Shown: positions 9,620 through 23,400 of the stretch, piece by piece
How the letters are laid out: each line of letters opens with the position of its first letter
How positions within the stretch are numbered: the first letter of the stretch is position 1
Assembly: GCA_031763025.1 (NCBI GenBank)
Contig: JASSKH010000009.1
Location: 3,782,001 to 3,846,000 of the forward strand
From: Macrocystis pyrifera
Lineage: Eukaryota; Sar; Phaeophyceae; Laminariales; Laminariaceae
DNA length: 64,000 nucleotides
Direction: 5' to 3'
Made by a program: the position numbers and the translations under genes
The notes under the pieces: model-generated
Seen by the model: the letters and a program-made list of their open reading frames with translations, nothing else
Told to the model about the DNA's origin: nothing
Databases searched by the model: none

Positions 9620-11477
9620 CTAGAAACCCCAACCCGCCGCACGCACCTCCTCTTTCCTTGCCGTGAGCTTGTCCCTCCGGCTCTTGGACTCGGCGCCGTC
9701 GATCAGTGCGTCGAAATCGATCTCCCTGAGAGTCACGTTCAGGTGGCTCCACTTTCGCGTCTGGATCCCGGCGCGCCCCCTTCCCATGATCCTCATGCGC
9801 TTCACGACGTGTCCCTTCGTCACGTAGATCTCCCCGACCATCATCTGCTCCGCCGCTAGCCCGTAACGCATGTCCGCTAGGTTGAGGGCGTTCTTTTGGC
9901 GGGGATGGGGGCGGGGGGCGGGGGGTTGGTTGGTCGGGAGAGGGGGGGGGGGGGGGGGGGGGGCGGCGACGGTGGAGGCGGGGGGGGAAGAGGGGAAGAG
10001 GAGATAATGTGCCAGGTTAGTATGCAGCCTTTTGAATGGGGGTTGACATTAAGAAATTAGAAACACCGAATGCGCAATATCTGGCACGGTGGACGAAGAG
10101 CATGTTACCTTTGGTTCGTTGGTGTAGCAACGTGTATTACCGGCCATCGACGTGATGGGAGGCACGGGGTGTGCTTATGTCATGCATGGCAGTAGTCGTA
10201 TAACGTACGGGGGCGTCAACGGAGAAAGTATTCGCTGAGGAGAACTATTGACTATTTATGCAGTCCGTGAATAAAACGCCTCCCGTGTACCAAGCGTAAC
10301 CGTAACCGTCGTGTGAGGCAAAGGCTATCCTCGTATGGTATATGATACCCCAAAAACAAGCCGTGCTACATACCGCGCGCCGGTCTCGATCAACCCCGCG
10401 CGCGCGAGCACACTCGAAAGTATTCGCCCAAAAGCCCCTTTACCCAAGCAAGACATACAGAGCACGGCATGCAGATCAAGGCTTGCACGGCATAGTTCGC
10501 ACAGCACGGCGCATCAGCTTCAGAGCGTGGTTCGCAGGGCACGGCTTGCAGAGCACGGCTTGAAGCTCGGAGCGCACGGGTTGCAGGGCATCGCATAGTT
10601 TGAAACGTGCAGCAGTAGGGACCTCCGTCAAGGGTACAGAAGGGTGCAAATTACTCATCGGTAATAAATATTACAGGAGTACAGCAGTCAGTAGTGGCCG
10701 ATTGAGTAGTAGTAACGGCTGCCCGCTATAGGAGGCAGTGCCTGTGAAATCGCTCTGGCGCGGACGGGATCAAACAGCATGACAGCAGTGCGCGGAGTAG
10801 CGCCGGTTGCCGCTATAAAATAGTGCCGGTTTTGTTGGCTGGCGCATACCGGGACTATTGCGTGTAGTTTCGATCACCTGGATGGCTTTGCGGACGGTGC
10901 TGGTGTGCTTCTTCTTGCAGAACAGCAGCTGCGCAGACGCCTCCACAACAGGCAAGCCCCTCACCAGCTTCGCCAGCAGGTTGAGGCTCCAGGGGCTGAC
11001 CCTGATCTCCTTGAGAGCGGTGCTAATCTCTCGCAGGTCCTCGCCCCTTCGCGCTCCGCCCCTTCTCCCCAGAGCCAGCATTTCTTCCTGCTGGTCGCTG
11101 CTGCCCCCCTCTGTTGCTGCTGGTTCTGTCGCTGCTGCTGCGGCACCCCCTGGCTTGTTGGGCGTGGACCACTTGCGCATCCCCGCGTTCTTCCCGTGAT
11201 TTCGTTTCGGTGCACCCTGGTAGATTCGCTTCGGGATGTCCTTGTATCTCTTGGCGCTCGTGCTCAGGCAGGCCGCGCTGCCAGCCCTACTGCTGCTGCC
11301 GCCGCAGCCGCCGAAAGCATTGCCGTCCGGTTGCTGGTGCTGGTAGTTGTTTCCAATACTGCTGCTTGTGATGCATGAAGCGCTCTTGCTTCGGAGACCG
11401 ACCGGATTCGTGCGGAGCCCATGGCGCACGCTCGCGGATCCTAGCGAAGGTATGCGGAGAGAGCGTAAGCAGTGCAT
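9620..11477 (-). CDS. MRPL22: mitochondrial ribosomal protein uL22 (L22)
   Basis: uL22 binds 23S-type rRNA and lines the peptide exit tunnel of the large subunit. The gene has two exons, 11477-10878 (200 codons) and 9892-9620 (90 codons plus stop), joined in phase 0 across a 985-bp intron with CAG|GTGATC and AAAAG|AAC borders. The product is about 290 residues. Residues 1-65 are rich in Arg and Ser and low in acidic residues, as in a mitochondrial presequence. I prefer the Met at 11477 over the upstream in-frame Met at 11537 because it starts this presequence. Family signatures are SPWSLNLLAKLVRG with KKKHTSTVRKAIQ in exon 1, and KRMRIMGRGRAGIQTRKWSH in exon 2, the conserved rRNA-binding hairpin. 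A His/Ala/Gly-rich low-complexity linker precedes the domain. A plastid form is less likely, because brown algal rpl22 is normally plastid-encoded. No frame damage. Confidence 0.88.
9943..9963. repeat. poly-G run in the uL22m intron
   Basis: About 21 G on the plus strand with further G-rich sequence on both sides (9900-10005). It lies in the intron near the 3' splice site of exon 2, where the transcript reads as a C-rich pyrimidine tract. Confidence 0.8.
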
Positions 11478-11907
11478 GGTCTCGTTCCCTACCAATAAGC
11501 ACACACTACGATGAGCTTCGCTGTACGTGTGATACAAAAAGCAGCAACCGGCGGTTTTCCAATAGTAGAAATGGCATTTTTCTCATGGGAAAAGGGCGTT
11601 TTTACGTTACAGGTTTACGAACTACAGCAGTACTACTACTTACTGGACTGTCAGTTTTCCGCCCGTTTTACGAGCTGACCCTGCACGCGACTAACCACGG
11701 ACTATTAAAAACGACGAAGACATTTCCTGTCCGAAGTTTTCGTAGGGTGTGTCGTACCAGGTACCAGGTACCACACCAGGTAGGTACCAGGTACAGCAAT
11801 ACCAGGTATATGCCGTACGACGTATTACTATTCCATTTGCATTCCGACAAGAGTGCCGGGCATTATTCCGTATATATGCAAGGATATAAGGTACCAGGTA
11901 CAACACT

Positions 11908-12015
11908 ATTACGGGGGTACATAGTTAATAGGACCTATGGTATACATAAAAACCTATATATTTACTTATTTTTAATAACAAAATTTGGTCCCGTTAACTA
12001 TGGACCCCCGTAATA
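11908..12015. mobile_element. family 1 element, copy 4
   Basis: Intact ends (CTATTACGGGGG and CCCCCGTAATAG), about 430 bp upstream of the uL22m start, within the region where its promoter would be expected. Confidence 0.75.
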
Positions 12016-12446
12016 GTAGTAGTACTAGCAACGAGTGACCGTTGGCGAAACCTCTCAGCCGACAACCGAACGAGCTGGATATACCAGGTGTATCCGATTG
12101 TACATTGTTCATCATTGTTGTCCAGTTTCCAAGAAGATGCTGGATCATCGAAGTGTCAACGGCCGACTGTCTGTCGTATGATGTAAATATCATACCACCT
12201 GGTACAGGTACTTCGTACTCGTATTCTCTTGCTGGCGTCGCGTGCTTTCCATTGTGAAATTCTCAGTTTGAGAGGGGGGCGTTTTTTACGTTATACTGGG
12301 TACAGTGCTGGTTGCATGCCACCTGGTATTACTGTACATGTTTCACGACCTGGTGACGTGACTTGCTTGCAAACAGACGATAATAACAACAAACAACGTG
12401 AGCGCCGTCTGCGAATCCCTCAGCCGACAGCCGAACGAGCAGCTAG

Positions 12447-12545
12447 TACCGGGGTCATAGTAAATACCTGGTAGGACTAAATATTGTTAGTGAAAATAGG
12501 GAAATGTATAGGTTTTTGTGTCTACCATAGGTCCTATTGTGATAG
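12447..12545. mobile_element. family 1 element, degenerate copy 5
   Basis: Recognised from the internal order: GTCATAGTAAATA, then AATATTGTTAGTGAAAATAG, then CCATAGGTCCTATT. The terminal TACGGGGG and CCCCGTA are eroded, so this is an older insertion. Confidence 0.55.
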
Positions 12546-12589
12546 CTGGTTGGTCGCGTACTGCTACTACTACAGTATATTATAGCGTG

Positions 12590-13010
12590 ATGTTATGATG
12601 CTGTCTTGAACGAGGCTCAAAGCCCGGTGGGAGTGGGTTTTGAGGAGCCGCATCTTCGACTCATCATGTTCTACTTTGTGGAATCGGGGTTTCCGCGAAT
12701 TTCCCATAATTCTGCATATATATACGGCTCATCAGAGCGGGCTAGTGTTATGATACTGCCTTGAATGAGGCTGAAAGCCCGGTAATTACCTGGGTTCAAG
12801 TATTAGGATCGTATTTATTTGTAGTATACGTGGGAGGCGTATCGTCACGAGCTCGGCTCACAGTCTCCGCGTGCACGAAAGGACTAAAGCTGCGCTTCCT
12901 TCTACTGTAATTAATATATCTCTAACCAAACAACACACCTGAGTACCAACGAGTACCGACCTAATAGGCAAACCTGTCCAGGGATACGAAGTGTCCCGAC
13001 CTTGATCTTA
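12590..13010 (-). repeat. family 5 dispersed repeat, copies 3 and 3'
   Basis: Reverse complement of the repeats at 4720 and 5590. A short partial copy (about 12590-12640) is followed by a fuller one (about 12740-13010). Conserved landmarks include TGAATGAGGCTGAAAGCCCG and GTGGGAGGCGTA. Confidence 0.55.
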
Positions 13011-13019
13011 ACAGTGCGT

Positions 13020-15984
13020 GGTAATGCGCGCACTCACCTTTGCGTTACAGCAAGCAGTAGTAGCTACTAACTGTAGCACGGTAAATGGCACGAGCCCGCC
13101 CATCACTCAAAACACCCAGGCTACACCGCCTACCCGCCAGACTCGGCCCTGGTTGGTTTCACGGTTTACCGCACCCACCCTTCCGGACGTTCAATAGACT
13201 TTTCCGTGTTTTCAATCCACTAAATACCCCACATAAAATACCCACAAACAAACGTATACCAGTACCTTTGTTTGTCGAGCTGGTCCTCACGTCATCCTCA
13301 GGAAGAAAAACAAAAAACGCGCGGCGACGCTGCGCTCGGGTCCTATTATACTCGTAGCTTTTGGAGCAGTAAGAAGGGTTTAGACCTCCGGGCGTTGATC
13401 CCACATTGACGGGAGGAGTTGAAAAGAATGGTTGGTTGTTGCAAATGCAAGAAAGAGGGGGATTTCGATGCCCGACCCACCCCCCCCCTGCGGTTGTAAT
13501 CGAGTCTCCGGTTTGGCCAAAGGGGGGCCGAGATGTTTGCATGAATGACATCACAACATGCAGCGCCGGGCGGGCTACCTCCGGCGCCATGGTGGGCTTG
13601 CTCGAGGTATGAAAACACGCGCGGCGGCCAGTAAATAAATGTGGTGTTGTACCTGGCCTGGTACTACTTCTGTACCAGATAAGTTATGTGCGAACCGACG
13701 GTGGAATGCGTCAATACGACCAAGTAAGGCCACGTCGCGGCAAAATTATCGGTTGCCTCGTACGAGTTTTAATCTGTCTAGAAGGTTCCCCCGTTCGGGA
13801 TTGATCGTGGTTGACTTGAAATCCCGGGGGGTGTCGGAATCTGGAAAGAGAGAACACACGTGAACACAGCAGGCGTTAACTCCTCGTACCAGCTGTTCAA
13901 ACGTAGCCACCGGGCCAGAACGAAGGACGGAAAAAAAGCTCTTGAAAGCTATTATGGAGGGAAAAGGGTGGCCACCGGGAAGAAGGTAACCCGGGGAGTA
14001 ACAGCCCAAACGAGTTTGTTCATAGTTATTAATAAACAGCTCTATACATGAATAGTACGAGTATAAACCAGTATCTGTGAGTTTTGCATCACATACGTAT
14101 TTGGCCTGCGATACTTGCTGCGCTTCCTCCGTCGCTCCCCGCACTCCTACATACTGCCGCGGTCGTGGTGGACATGTATGTGCAGTAGTACAGCAGTACT
14201 AGTAGTGGTATCATAGGGTGAAAGGCCACCCCCGCCCGCAAGCGGGGGAAGCCATCACAGGAAGGATTTACTGCGCGAAGGATCTACACAAGGCACAGAT
14301 ATATCACGATCTATCTACGAACTGCAGATGATCTAGATCCTACTGTAGCATTGCCTTTACGATGAGAAGATCATGCTGAGCAAGAGTCTTCCATAGTAGT
14401 AGAGCCTAGATCATACAGACCGCACCTACCTGACCAACATAAGGCAAGATCCTTGTCATAAATACCCCACCCTGCCAACTAAACAAACGAACATGGCCTA
14501 CGTAGACAGCAGTACGTACAGTAGGCCGTGCAGATGGTGCAGATCAGGGATCCATCCGCCCAGAAAGGTCTTCTGGATCATCAAACAATATCGGGGATCA
14601 TCTATCTATCTGATCTGACGCGATGCATGGGAAGGATCGCCGGCTAGCTGCATGTATGTACGCATGCGCATACACTACGAAGTACGCCCAAAACACTCCA
14701 GCCGCTGTCTTTTTCTTGTTGCCAGCGAGCGCGGCAGGCTAGATGTTACAAAACATGGCCAGTTGTGCATGCCCACCACTACACCTGGTGTTTTGTAGCT
14801 GTATTCGTCAAACGAGGTCGATCGTATTATTAGCGCTATTCGTAGGCCGCCGAGTCATACATGTGTACTTCATATGTAGGGAGGACGCACGCATATTAAA
14901 AGCATGACGTGTTATAGTACCTTCCTCCGATCACGCCGCCACTCAACTTCAGGTGGCACGACGCAAATATGCCCCAGAGGCTAACCCCACACCCCGTCCC
15001 TCGTCCGCCTCTTTTTCCGCCGAACGGATACATCTCAGACCCCCCTCCCCCTCGCTGATCACTTCCCTAATTTCTGCCGCGCTCGCGGAAACTATTTGGT
15101 AGTTACGTAGTCAATTATTCTCCGCTCCCCTCCCGACCCCCTTACCTCCCCCCCCCCCCAACTCGGTTCACTTCCACAACGTTAAAAAACCCAGACTTTG
15201 ATACAGGTGCTCTTCTCGAGATCGGGTCGATCATCGGTTGTACCAGGTACGTAGTGAGGCTTTGGTACAAGGCCTTGCTACGAGTAGCACCGGCTGGGGC
15301 AAAATCCAGGCGCACACACACGGGATAATATCAACGCATAAAAAAAAATCGACGTTAACGTCTTCTTCACTGTAATAATATGCACCACCAACGGCAGCCC
15401 CCCCCCTCCATCTCCTTCCATCCCCACCGGCGCGAATGCCCCTTGCTAAGCAACGCTGGCGGCGAGTAATGACCCCCATCCCCCCTCCCTCCCTTCCCTC
15501 CCCTTCCCTTCCCTTCCCTTCCCTTCCCGTCCACGCAGCGGAACACACCGTCTCGATATCGTCTACGAGCGCAGCGGCTTCACGGCCTCAAATTAAACAC
15601 GCCATGAGCCTTAAATTACAGGCGTAGCAGACCGCCACCGCTAGCGCCACCGCTAGCGCCACCTCCACCGTTTCTAAAAAAAGAAACTACACAACAGACA
15701 CGCACACCGGCATGCAAGAACAAAAAAAAAAAAAACACCGGGAGGTGGTTGCCCCCCGCCCCGCCTTTCCAGTCGCTCTAAACACCCCCACCACCCCCCC
15801 CCCCCCCCCCCCCCCTCTCCCCAACTAGGCGAACGGCGAGTCTCCCTTCCGCTCGCCGGTTTCCACAAAAAAACAGGACGAAAAAAAAAAAAAGAAAACT
15901 CGAATTGTTGCCATCATACCATTCTGATCGTAAATATAAAAATGTACCTTAATATTTTACGGCCAGACTGATATATAGCTAATA
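13020..15984. other. gene-free interval between uL22m and the chromatin gene
   Basis: Contains GATC-rich sequence resembling family 3 (about 14255-14660), a TTCCC pentamer array (about 15485-15530) and a C run near 15797-15815. Open frames at 13085-13618 and 13639-14144 have no recognised domain. Part of 15700-15980 may be the 3' untranslated region of the chromatin gene ending at 15985. Confidence 0.4.
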
Positions 15985-16389
15985 CTAGTTCTCTCGCCCA
16001 CAGGCGACGCACACCCACGGGTCTTCCGGGATTCCCCCCCTGCCCATCTTCCCGTCGACAACGCAAATAGCGTGGTGCATCGCCCCGCAAGCCTGGCAGC
16101 TCAACTGCGGCACGCCCCCCTCCACCCCGGTCTCGAATCGCACGCCGCACGCGGGGCACACATCCTCGGCCCCCCCACCGTAGCTGCTGTAAATACTGCC
16201 GCCTCGCCCCGCCCCATCCCCGCCCCCCATCGACGCACCGCCTCCACCGCCGAAACCCTGCTCGTCCAGGTAGCCGATGAACGTGCGGGCCACCAGGTGC
16301 GCGTTCTGTGAAATGAGCACTCCCCTCCCGTTGAAGGTCTCGCAGTTCTCATGGATAAGGTTGATGTCTCGCAGCAGGAGATTCCGACC
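15985..16389 (-). CDS. chromatin gene, exon 16: bromodomain end and C-terminal zinc finger
   Basis: Contains DINLIHENCETFNGRG, in which the Asn of the acetyl-lysine pocket (N-x3-F-N) is preserved, followed by the last bromodomain helix. A Gly-rich linker leads to CPACGVRF, CQACGAMHHAIC and WVCVACG, a PHD-like Cys/His set, then a TAG stop at 15985. With the acceptor at AAAAAAAG|GGT the exon is 135 codons and in phase. The acceptor has a weak pyrimidine tract, so it may be displaced by a few codons. Confidence 0.75.
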   Translation of the reverse strand, partial: GRNLLLRDINLIHENCETFNGRGVLISQNAHLVARTFIGYLDEQGFGGGGGASMGGGDGAGRGGSIYSSYGGGAEDVCPACGVRFETGVEGGVPQLSCQACGAMHHAICVVDGKMGRGGIPEDPWVCVACGREN

Positions 16390-17367
16390 CTTTTTTTCGC
16401 GCGCGCGCGAAAATGTGTGTGTGTGTGTGTGTGTTTTTTTTTTTAGGGAACAAAATAGAAACAAAAAAATCGGAGCAAAAAAACAAGCACAGAAAAAAAA
16501 GGTCGCAAAAGTAAAAACGCGGGTGTGGGGAAGGAAAAAGGCGCGGCGCACACAAGAGGGAGGGAGGGGCGGGAAAAGGAGGGGCGGGAAGGAGGGTACG
16601 GTGAGGCTCGGCTGTAACATTGATGCAAGAGACGTGTCTTCGTGACGAAGTTCCCACGTATGCGCCGAAACAACAAAAAACCCCCCCGCCCCGAAAACTA
16701 CAGGCTCGTGGCACAAGCCTTTCCTGCCACGACACCACGATCACTACCACCACCACCACCACTACGATCACAATCACACCTCACCTCTCGAGAGTCGTAC
16801 TCCCCGCTGCGCAGCTTGAAGAGTATGGTTGACAGATCCATCGGCTCGGCCACAACTTCCACGTAGTCCGGGTACGCCACGAGGTCCACCGGATCTCGAA
16901 AGTGAACCGCAAAAGCCTCCCCAGAGAAACCCTTCACCACCGCGCGCACCCGGCTCCGGAACGCCCGCACCTCGTCCGGGAGACCCTCCTCCTCCTTCGC
17001 GCCCCGCCGCAGCTCATCCTTGAGCCGGAGGGGGCGGCGCCTCGCCTGCCCCCCCCCCCCCCCTTTCCCCCGCGGCCCCCTCTCCGACTCCCCGCGCCGC
17101 CGCCCCCCCCCCCCCCCCCCCCCCGCGCCCGCGCCCGCCTCCGGCGGGCCTAGCGCTCTCTTCTTCCTCGTTGACTTCCGCGTAGTTAACGCGAGCGACT
17201 TTCCGTCGCTGTCTTGAGACGTCTCCGGATGACGATGCAGTTGCGCGCCGTCGGGCGTTTCCGCCTGCCCCGCCGCCGCCACCGCCGCCCCGGCCACCAC
17301 TACCGCGGCCGCTACCACCGCCGAAACCAGCGGAGCCGCGCTCTTGTCCCCGCGCTCGACCGCTTCC

Positions 17368-17406
<39 letters not shown>

Positions 17407-20400
17407 CACCGCAATCATCGCCGTCGCCCCCGCCACAACGCCCGACGGGTCGCCACCCGAGTCGGACTCATCTCCCTCGTCCACGCTTCCGTCGCCGTCT
17501 TCAACGCCCGCATTACCGCCGTCGTCGTCGTCGTCATTGTCTGCTACCGGAGGAGTGTAGAAGCTTGCTTGCCGCTGCCGCTTGCGGGTACCCCTCGGAA
17601 TCGCCGACGCCGGCCGGCGCTGCGAGCAAAGCTCGCACTTGTCGTTCTCGAGCACGTTGCTCACCGTGCAGATGGGGCAGGTCCAGGTGCCGGTGGCCAT
17701 CACATCGGCGCTGTCACCGTCGCCGCCGCCGCCACCGCCGCCACCGCCAACGCCGCCACCACCACCACCACCACTGGAAACCATTCCGTCCGCCTTCTTG
17801 CGCCGTTTATTGACGCGCTCTAGCTCCCGTCGGCTGTCCGTCGCCGCCACCGAAGGACGCCCCTGCTGTCCGGCATACCGCCCCTCCCCCCCACCGTCCG
17901 CCTCCTCTTCCTCCTCCTCTTCACCCCCCCCCTCCTCTTCCCCCTCCTCCTCCTCCTCCTCCTCCTCCTCCTCCTCCTCGTCTTCCTCCTCTTGGTAGCC
18001 GCGTTTCTTCTGGCTTCTATTATTTCGCCCCCGCGCTCCGCCCACTCCCACCCCGCGCGCTTCGACCCGCCCCCCACTCTTCTTCCTCCTCGTCCTCCTC
18101 GTCCTCGTCCTCCTCTTCTCCACTACCATCCTCCTCGTCCTCCTCATCGTCATCGTCATCGTCATCATCGTCCTCTTCCCAGGAACCAGGGGACGGCTCT
18201 CGACCGCCCCCGCCGCCGCGTCCCCGGGTTTCCCGAACGTTTTTTCTGCCGCGGCGGGCAGGGGATCGAGTCGCCCCATCCCCATCCTTCCCTTCCGCCG
18301 CCCGACTCGTCCGAGACTGTCGTCCGCGCGGCTTGGGAGACTCAGCCTGGAGGGGGGGTCTAGAGCGCCTCCCGTTTGCACCCCGCGCCGCCGCCGCTAT
18401 GGCTCAAAGCGGGGCCGCCGGGACGCTCTCGGAGTTGGATGCCGTTGCGGAGGCGGGAGCCGCGGTGGACCGTAGTAGAAACCTGTGGAAGGAAGAGGAG
18501 AGGAGAGGGCAGGGGGTGGAGGGGCGAAAGGCGTTCGGTTGCGATTAGTGGTCTCCGTCGTCATTCTCTCGCTCTCGCTCCCCCCCCCCCCCCCCGGTTC
18601 CCTCTCTCGGTGTTTCCCCCCTCCCCCTGCCCCCTTTTCTATTTCCCTAAATTCAACGTCGCCCCCTCGTACTGTTTGAATTCCAAGCTTTCGGAGTTTG
18701 TAGTATCATACCTTGTCGTACCTTTCCGTAGTCTCAAACCTTGTCGTACGAATAGCATCACACGCTATCATACCTCCTCATAGTACCATACTCTACAATA
18801 CCTTATTTTCGTACGTACCTTATCGTAATCTCGAAACGGTGTCGTAGTAATAATAGCACACCTTATCGAGCCAATCAATAGTACTATACCTTACCGTACG
18901 CTGTCCTACAGTAGTAAATACCATACCTCATCCTGGTTTCATACCTTGTCCTAGCACCGTACCTTATCCTGGTATCATACCTTATCGTAGTCCCGAAACG
19001 GTGTCGTAGTAATAGCACACTTTATCGTGCCTTATCATATTACGGGGGACCATCATAGTAAATAGAACCAAATATTGTCGGTGAAAAAAGCGAAATATAT
19101 AGGTTTTTGTGTCTACCGTAGGTCCTGTTTACTCTGCCCCCCCGTAATAGTACCATACCTTAACCGCACCTTATCCAGGTATTATACTTTATCTGACCTT
19201 AGCAAGTGTCATACCTTATCCTTCAGCAGTTTCATACCTTATCCTACAGTAGTACCGTACCTTATCCTGGTGTCATACCTTATCGTAGAGGATGGCGCGG
19301 TCGAGCGCGAAGAGATGGAGACCCACCGCCGCCGGCGTCGACAGCCTGAGCAGGTACGACGTCGACTGCATCTTCTGCTGAGCCGGCCGGTACCACGGCT
19401 TCAGCCACTTGGGGTCCAGACACGATTCCAGCAGCAGCAGCGCCTCCATCAACTCCTGCGCGATTCCAACCCGAGAAGGACACAAAACCAAAACGTTTTT
19501 TTTTGGTTTGGTCCTTTTACATGCAAAACAAAATGTAAATGCTTGTTCCGTACAAAAATGTTCTCGCACAGGAGGAGAGCACAAACGCAGGAAGGAAAAC
19601 ATTCAACACTTGGAAAAAAAAACACAAAATGTGCCCCGGAAGGAAAAAAAAGAAAAAGAACAAGAAGACATTTTTGAAAGGGACAAAACGCGTCCACAGA
19701 AGGAAATCCTTCAAGAAGGAAAAAGTTGAACAAAGCAACACGTGCCCGGCCACAGAAGCAAGCTACCAGGTACGTTACAAGGAAACCTTTTGAAACAAAC
19801 GAAACGAGCCTACGGAAGGAAACGCTTGAAACGAGGAGAGAATCTGAACAAAACGAAATGTGCCACCAGAAGGACCTACTTGATTTTTTTTTCCGACAAA
19901 CGGAGCAAGCCAACATGAAAAAAAAAAAAAAAATGACTCGGGGAAAGCTACAGCAAAAAGCAACAGCCACAGCAGCTGCGGGGACAGCGGCGGCAGCGGT
20001 GGTGGGTGACTTTCTCCGATCTCCGAACAAAACCGACAACCAAACACATGTCAACAACGAAAGCCGACCACATGACACGTTCGTTTGTATCACCCAACAC
20101 TCAAGCAGTGTGACCGCAGCGCAGCGCAACCGCGAAGCAACACTACGGCATGCGGCAGAAAAAAAAACAACGCCACGTGTCTCTTTGCGGCACACCACAC
20201 GTGTTGCGCCCATTCGGAAAACCCAGGAAACCTTTACAAAAGCGCCCATACCCATCCTCTACCAACCCCCCTCTCCGTCTCGAGCGGGAGGCGTGGTTTG
20301 TGGTCAAAAATTGTAAGGCAATCAACGAATGAGTAACCCCCCCCCCCCCACTATCCTAGGAGACAGATGATTGCCACAAAAGGCAAAAAAGGAAGAGGCA

Positions 20401-23400
20401 GTAAGTAAGGTAGGCAAACGTTTTTACGAGACCAAAAAAAATAACGGAATTAGAGCCCAAACGTTGGAGGTGTCTCTAAAAGGAGTAGGAAAGATGCTCC
20501 GTCTCGAAAGGGATGCGTGATCAACGGTAAAAAAACAAAGGCAAGCAAAAAAAGAGTACCCCCCTCCCCCCCTGCCTCTCCCCGTTCCTTCCTCTTTCTT
20601 TCTCCTTTCCTAAAGGAACGGTAGCTAAATAAACATCTACTACAGCCCCCGTCCCCCTCCCAATAACAAAGGCGCAGGACACAGACAACAAAATATCACA
20701 CCATCACACATACCTGGCTCGTAGCCGCCGACCCCACGTGCGGAAGCCAACAGTCCCGGAGCGCGGCTGTCCACCCCGAAGAGGCAGCGGTTAGCCCGCG
20801 TTCTGCGCCACCGTCTGCTTCTGACCCATCGCCCCCGCCCCCTGGCGACATCGGTTCCAGCGCCCCCCCCCCTCCTTCAACGACCCCTTGGGGAGGGCGT
20901 TCAACACCGTAAGCAGGCCTGCCTTCAAGCACACCACCTATTTCAAGGGATGGGAGAGCAGAGGGGAAGGCGGGGGGCAGGGGGAGGGGAGGGGAAGAGA
21001 AAGATGAACGTGTGCGCTGACTGTCTCGAAAAACAAAAATCGGTACTGCACCGAGAGGTCGGTAATCGGTCAAAGTCGGTAACCGGCAAAAGTCGGTACT
21101 CGGTCAAAGTCTGTAATCGGTAAAAGTCGGCAAACGGTAAAATTCGGTTGTCGGTCAAAGTCGGAAATCGGTTCAAACACTATAATCGGTAATATTGGCG
21201 AACACCAAAAAATCGCTAATCCATGTAAAGTCGGTTTCGGTCAAAAGTGCAGTACACTACTCACGACGGGGGAGCGGGAATCGGCATCAATGTCATCCGG
21301 AGGGCCCGGCGGTGGGGAAGGAAGAGGGGGGGGAGGGGCTCGTAGGCGTTGCGAGAAACGCCGCTAACACATCAACGGCGCATACGGGTTTCATAGTCTC
21401 CTGCACACTATTGTATAGCCCTACTGCTGCATAGGCTACTCATAGGTTACTGTGGATTAGCACCGTTGTAAACCTCCTGTACGGTACAACCTACAATTGA
21501 TACCAGGTATCAACATGAAGGAGCGCAACCTACTGAAATAAAACAGAAGCACCTGCGTGAACACAGTAGAACCTACTGTACGATGGTAGTAGGTCCATCA
21601 ACAAAAAAGGAGCAGTAGATACAAAAACCGACACGTTCTTCAATACGGGCACAGCTGTACAAGCAACATCACAACATCACACACGTCGGAAATGTGACGA
21701 TCTAAATCACGAACTGTAGGCCCTGACCTACCGTTGCGATATACTGTGCAGGATTTGTACCAGGTATAAAACATATCTCACCCAGGAAGCATGTCCTAGA
21801 CCATGCAGACCACACAGTTCCCACCCGACAACATGAGCTAGCTCATACAGATCATGCATATCAGGAATCTATGTCCATCTGCTCAGAAAGATCTAGACCA
21901 TCTATCGAGCAGAAATGATCTGTAGACGATCTGTTCGACGCGCGCAAATATTTACCTCTTCGCTGTCGAAGGGGAGGTCGAGATCGACGGCCAGCGCGGC
22001 CCTTTCCTCGCGGTGTCGGTGCTTGAGGAAGTGAACAGCTCGGAGCTTGTGCAGGGCCGCCACGGCCCCCGTGTACGTGAACCGAGGGCTGACCTACTCT
22101 CGAGACAAGGAGACGGAGAGAAAAGATAAACAGAGAGAGAGAGGAAGGACAGGTTCTGGAAACATGTGTATAGATGCACCAGGTACGACACACCAGCAGC
22201 GAAGCCAAGAACCAAAAATACTCGTGAACGAAACCAGAAACAACAAAACACAACACGGGCGCGAAGAACAAAAAATAAACCAACGAGCATCAAAATGCAA
22301 AAAAAGGGAACGCGAAAAGAGGGAGGGAGAAAAAAAAACAAACACACACACAAACATACACACACACTAAACATGAAAACGACCAACAAAAAGGAACGAA
22401 AATGTGCGCCGACCACGGCGAGTCTTCCATTCCGCACCTCATCCGCCAAAAACAAATGTGCGCTTCGTGTACGCTACACACCCTTCATCGTCGGTATCCC
22501 ACCCCCACCCACCCCCCGCAAGCGCACAAAAATAGCGCAAACAAGCAGCGGTCATTCTGCGTGCGACCTGGCGTGCTGGTGTGCAAAAAACAAAAAACAA
22601 AAAAAACTAAACAAATAACAACCCGGCGCTTTATTCGTCCCCCGCGCCCCCCCGTTCCTTTTGTCATACGTCAGCTGTCAGTCCACGGCCCTTCGTTTCA
22701 GCTCTCAAATCCTACCCCCCTCCCCGCCCCCCCCGACGCTGTCATCCATATGCAAGAAAGTACGCCTCATAATCGGTTCTTAGTAGAGGATGCTCCTCCC
22801 CCTTCATGCGACTCACCGAACACCCCACGGCGCGCTTCGCGCTTGGCGCAAGCAATGTCTGCCTGGTCGGTGAAAACCCGACGTGCTCCGTCCCGGCATT
22901 GTGGGGACGCGAGGGTCTATACGGTCATACAACTACGGCCACGCAAGACATAAGTGCCCCCCGCCCCCACCCCCACCCCCATCCCCCCCCGCCCTCCCAC
23001 TCCCCCCCCCTCAATCCCAACCCACCGACTGTCGGTCTGCTGCAGTTAGTTGGCGCTGAGAAGGGGTTCGTGAGGACTGAAAACAGGGTTAAATCACACC
23101 TCCCACAGGATAGACGCCCAAGCCGCCTGTACTCTACATAAGTGGTTTTGGTATCCAAACTACACTGCCCCCACAATACACTACCAAAACCCAGAACAGC
23201 TACCCACCAGATATATATACATATAGATACAAGTATACACCTGGTATCGAGCATCACGCCCAAGCAACATATGACGCATACATTGAAACTGCGTACCCAC
23301 ATGGCATACCAGGTTATGTATCACCCTGGAAATGCCAGGAGCACTCAACTCTTTTAGGACTTCGGTCCCGTTTTGGAGACGAACCAGTCAAATTCCAAGT

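Noticed and set aside
16829-18783. Proline-, serine- and threonine-rich plus-strand frames opposite the chromatin gene
   Set aside because: They are the reverse complements of Gly, Glu and Asp tracts in the minus-strand exons.
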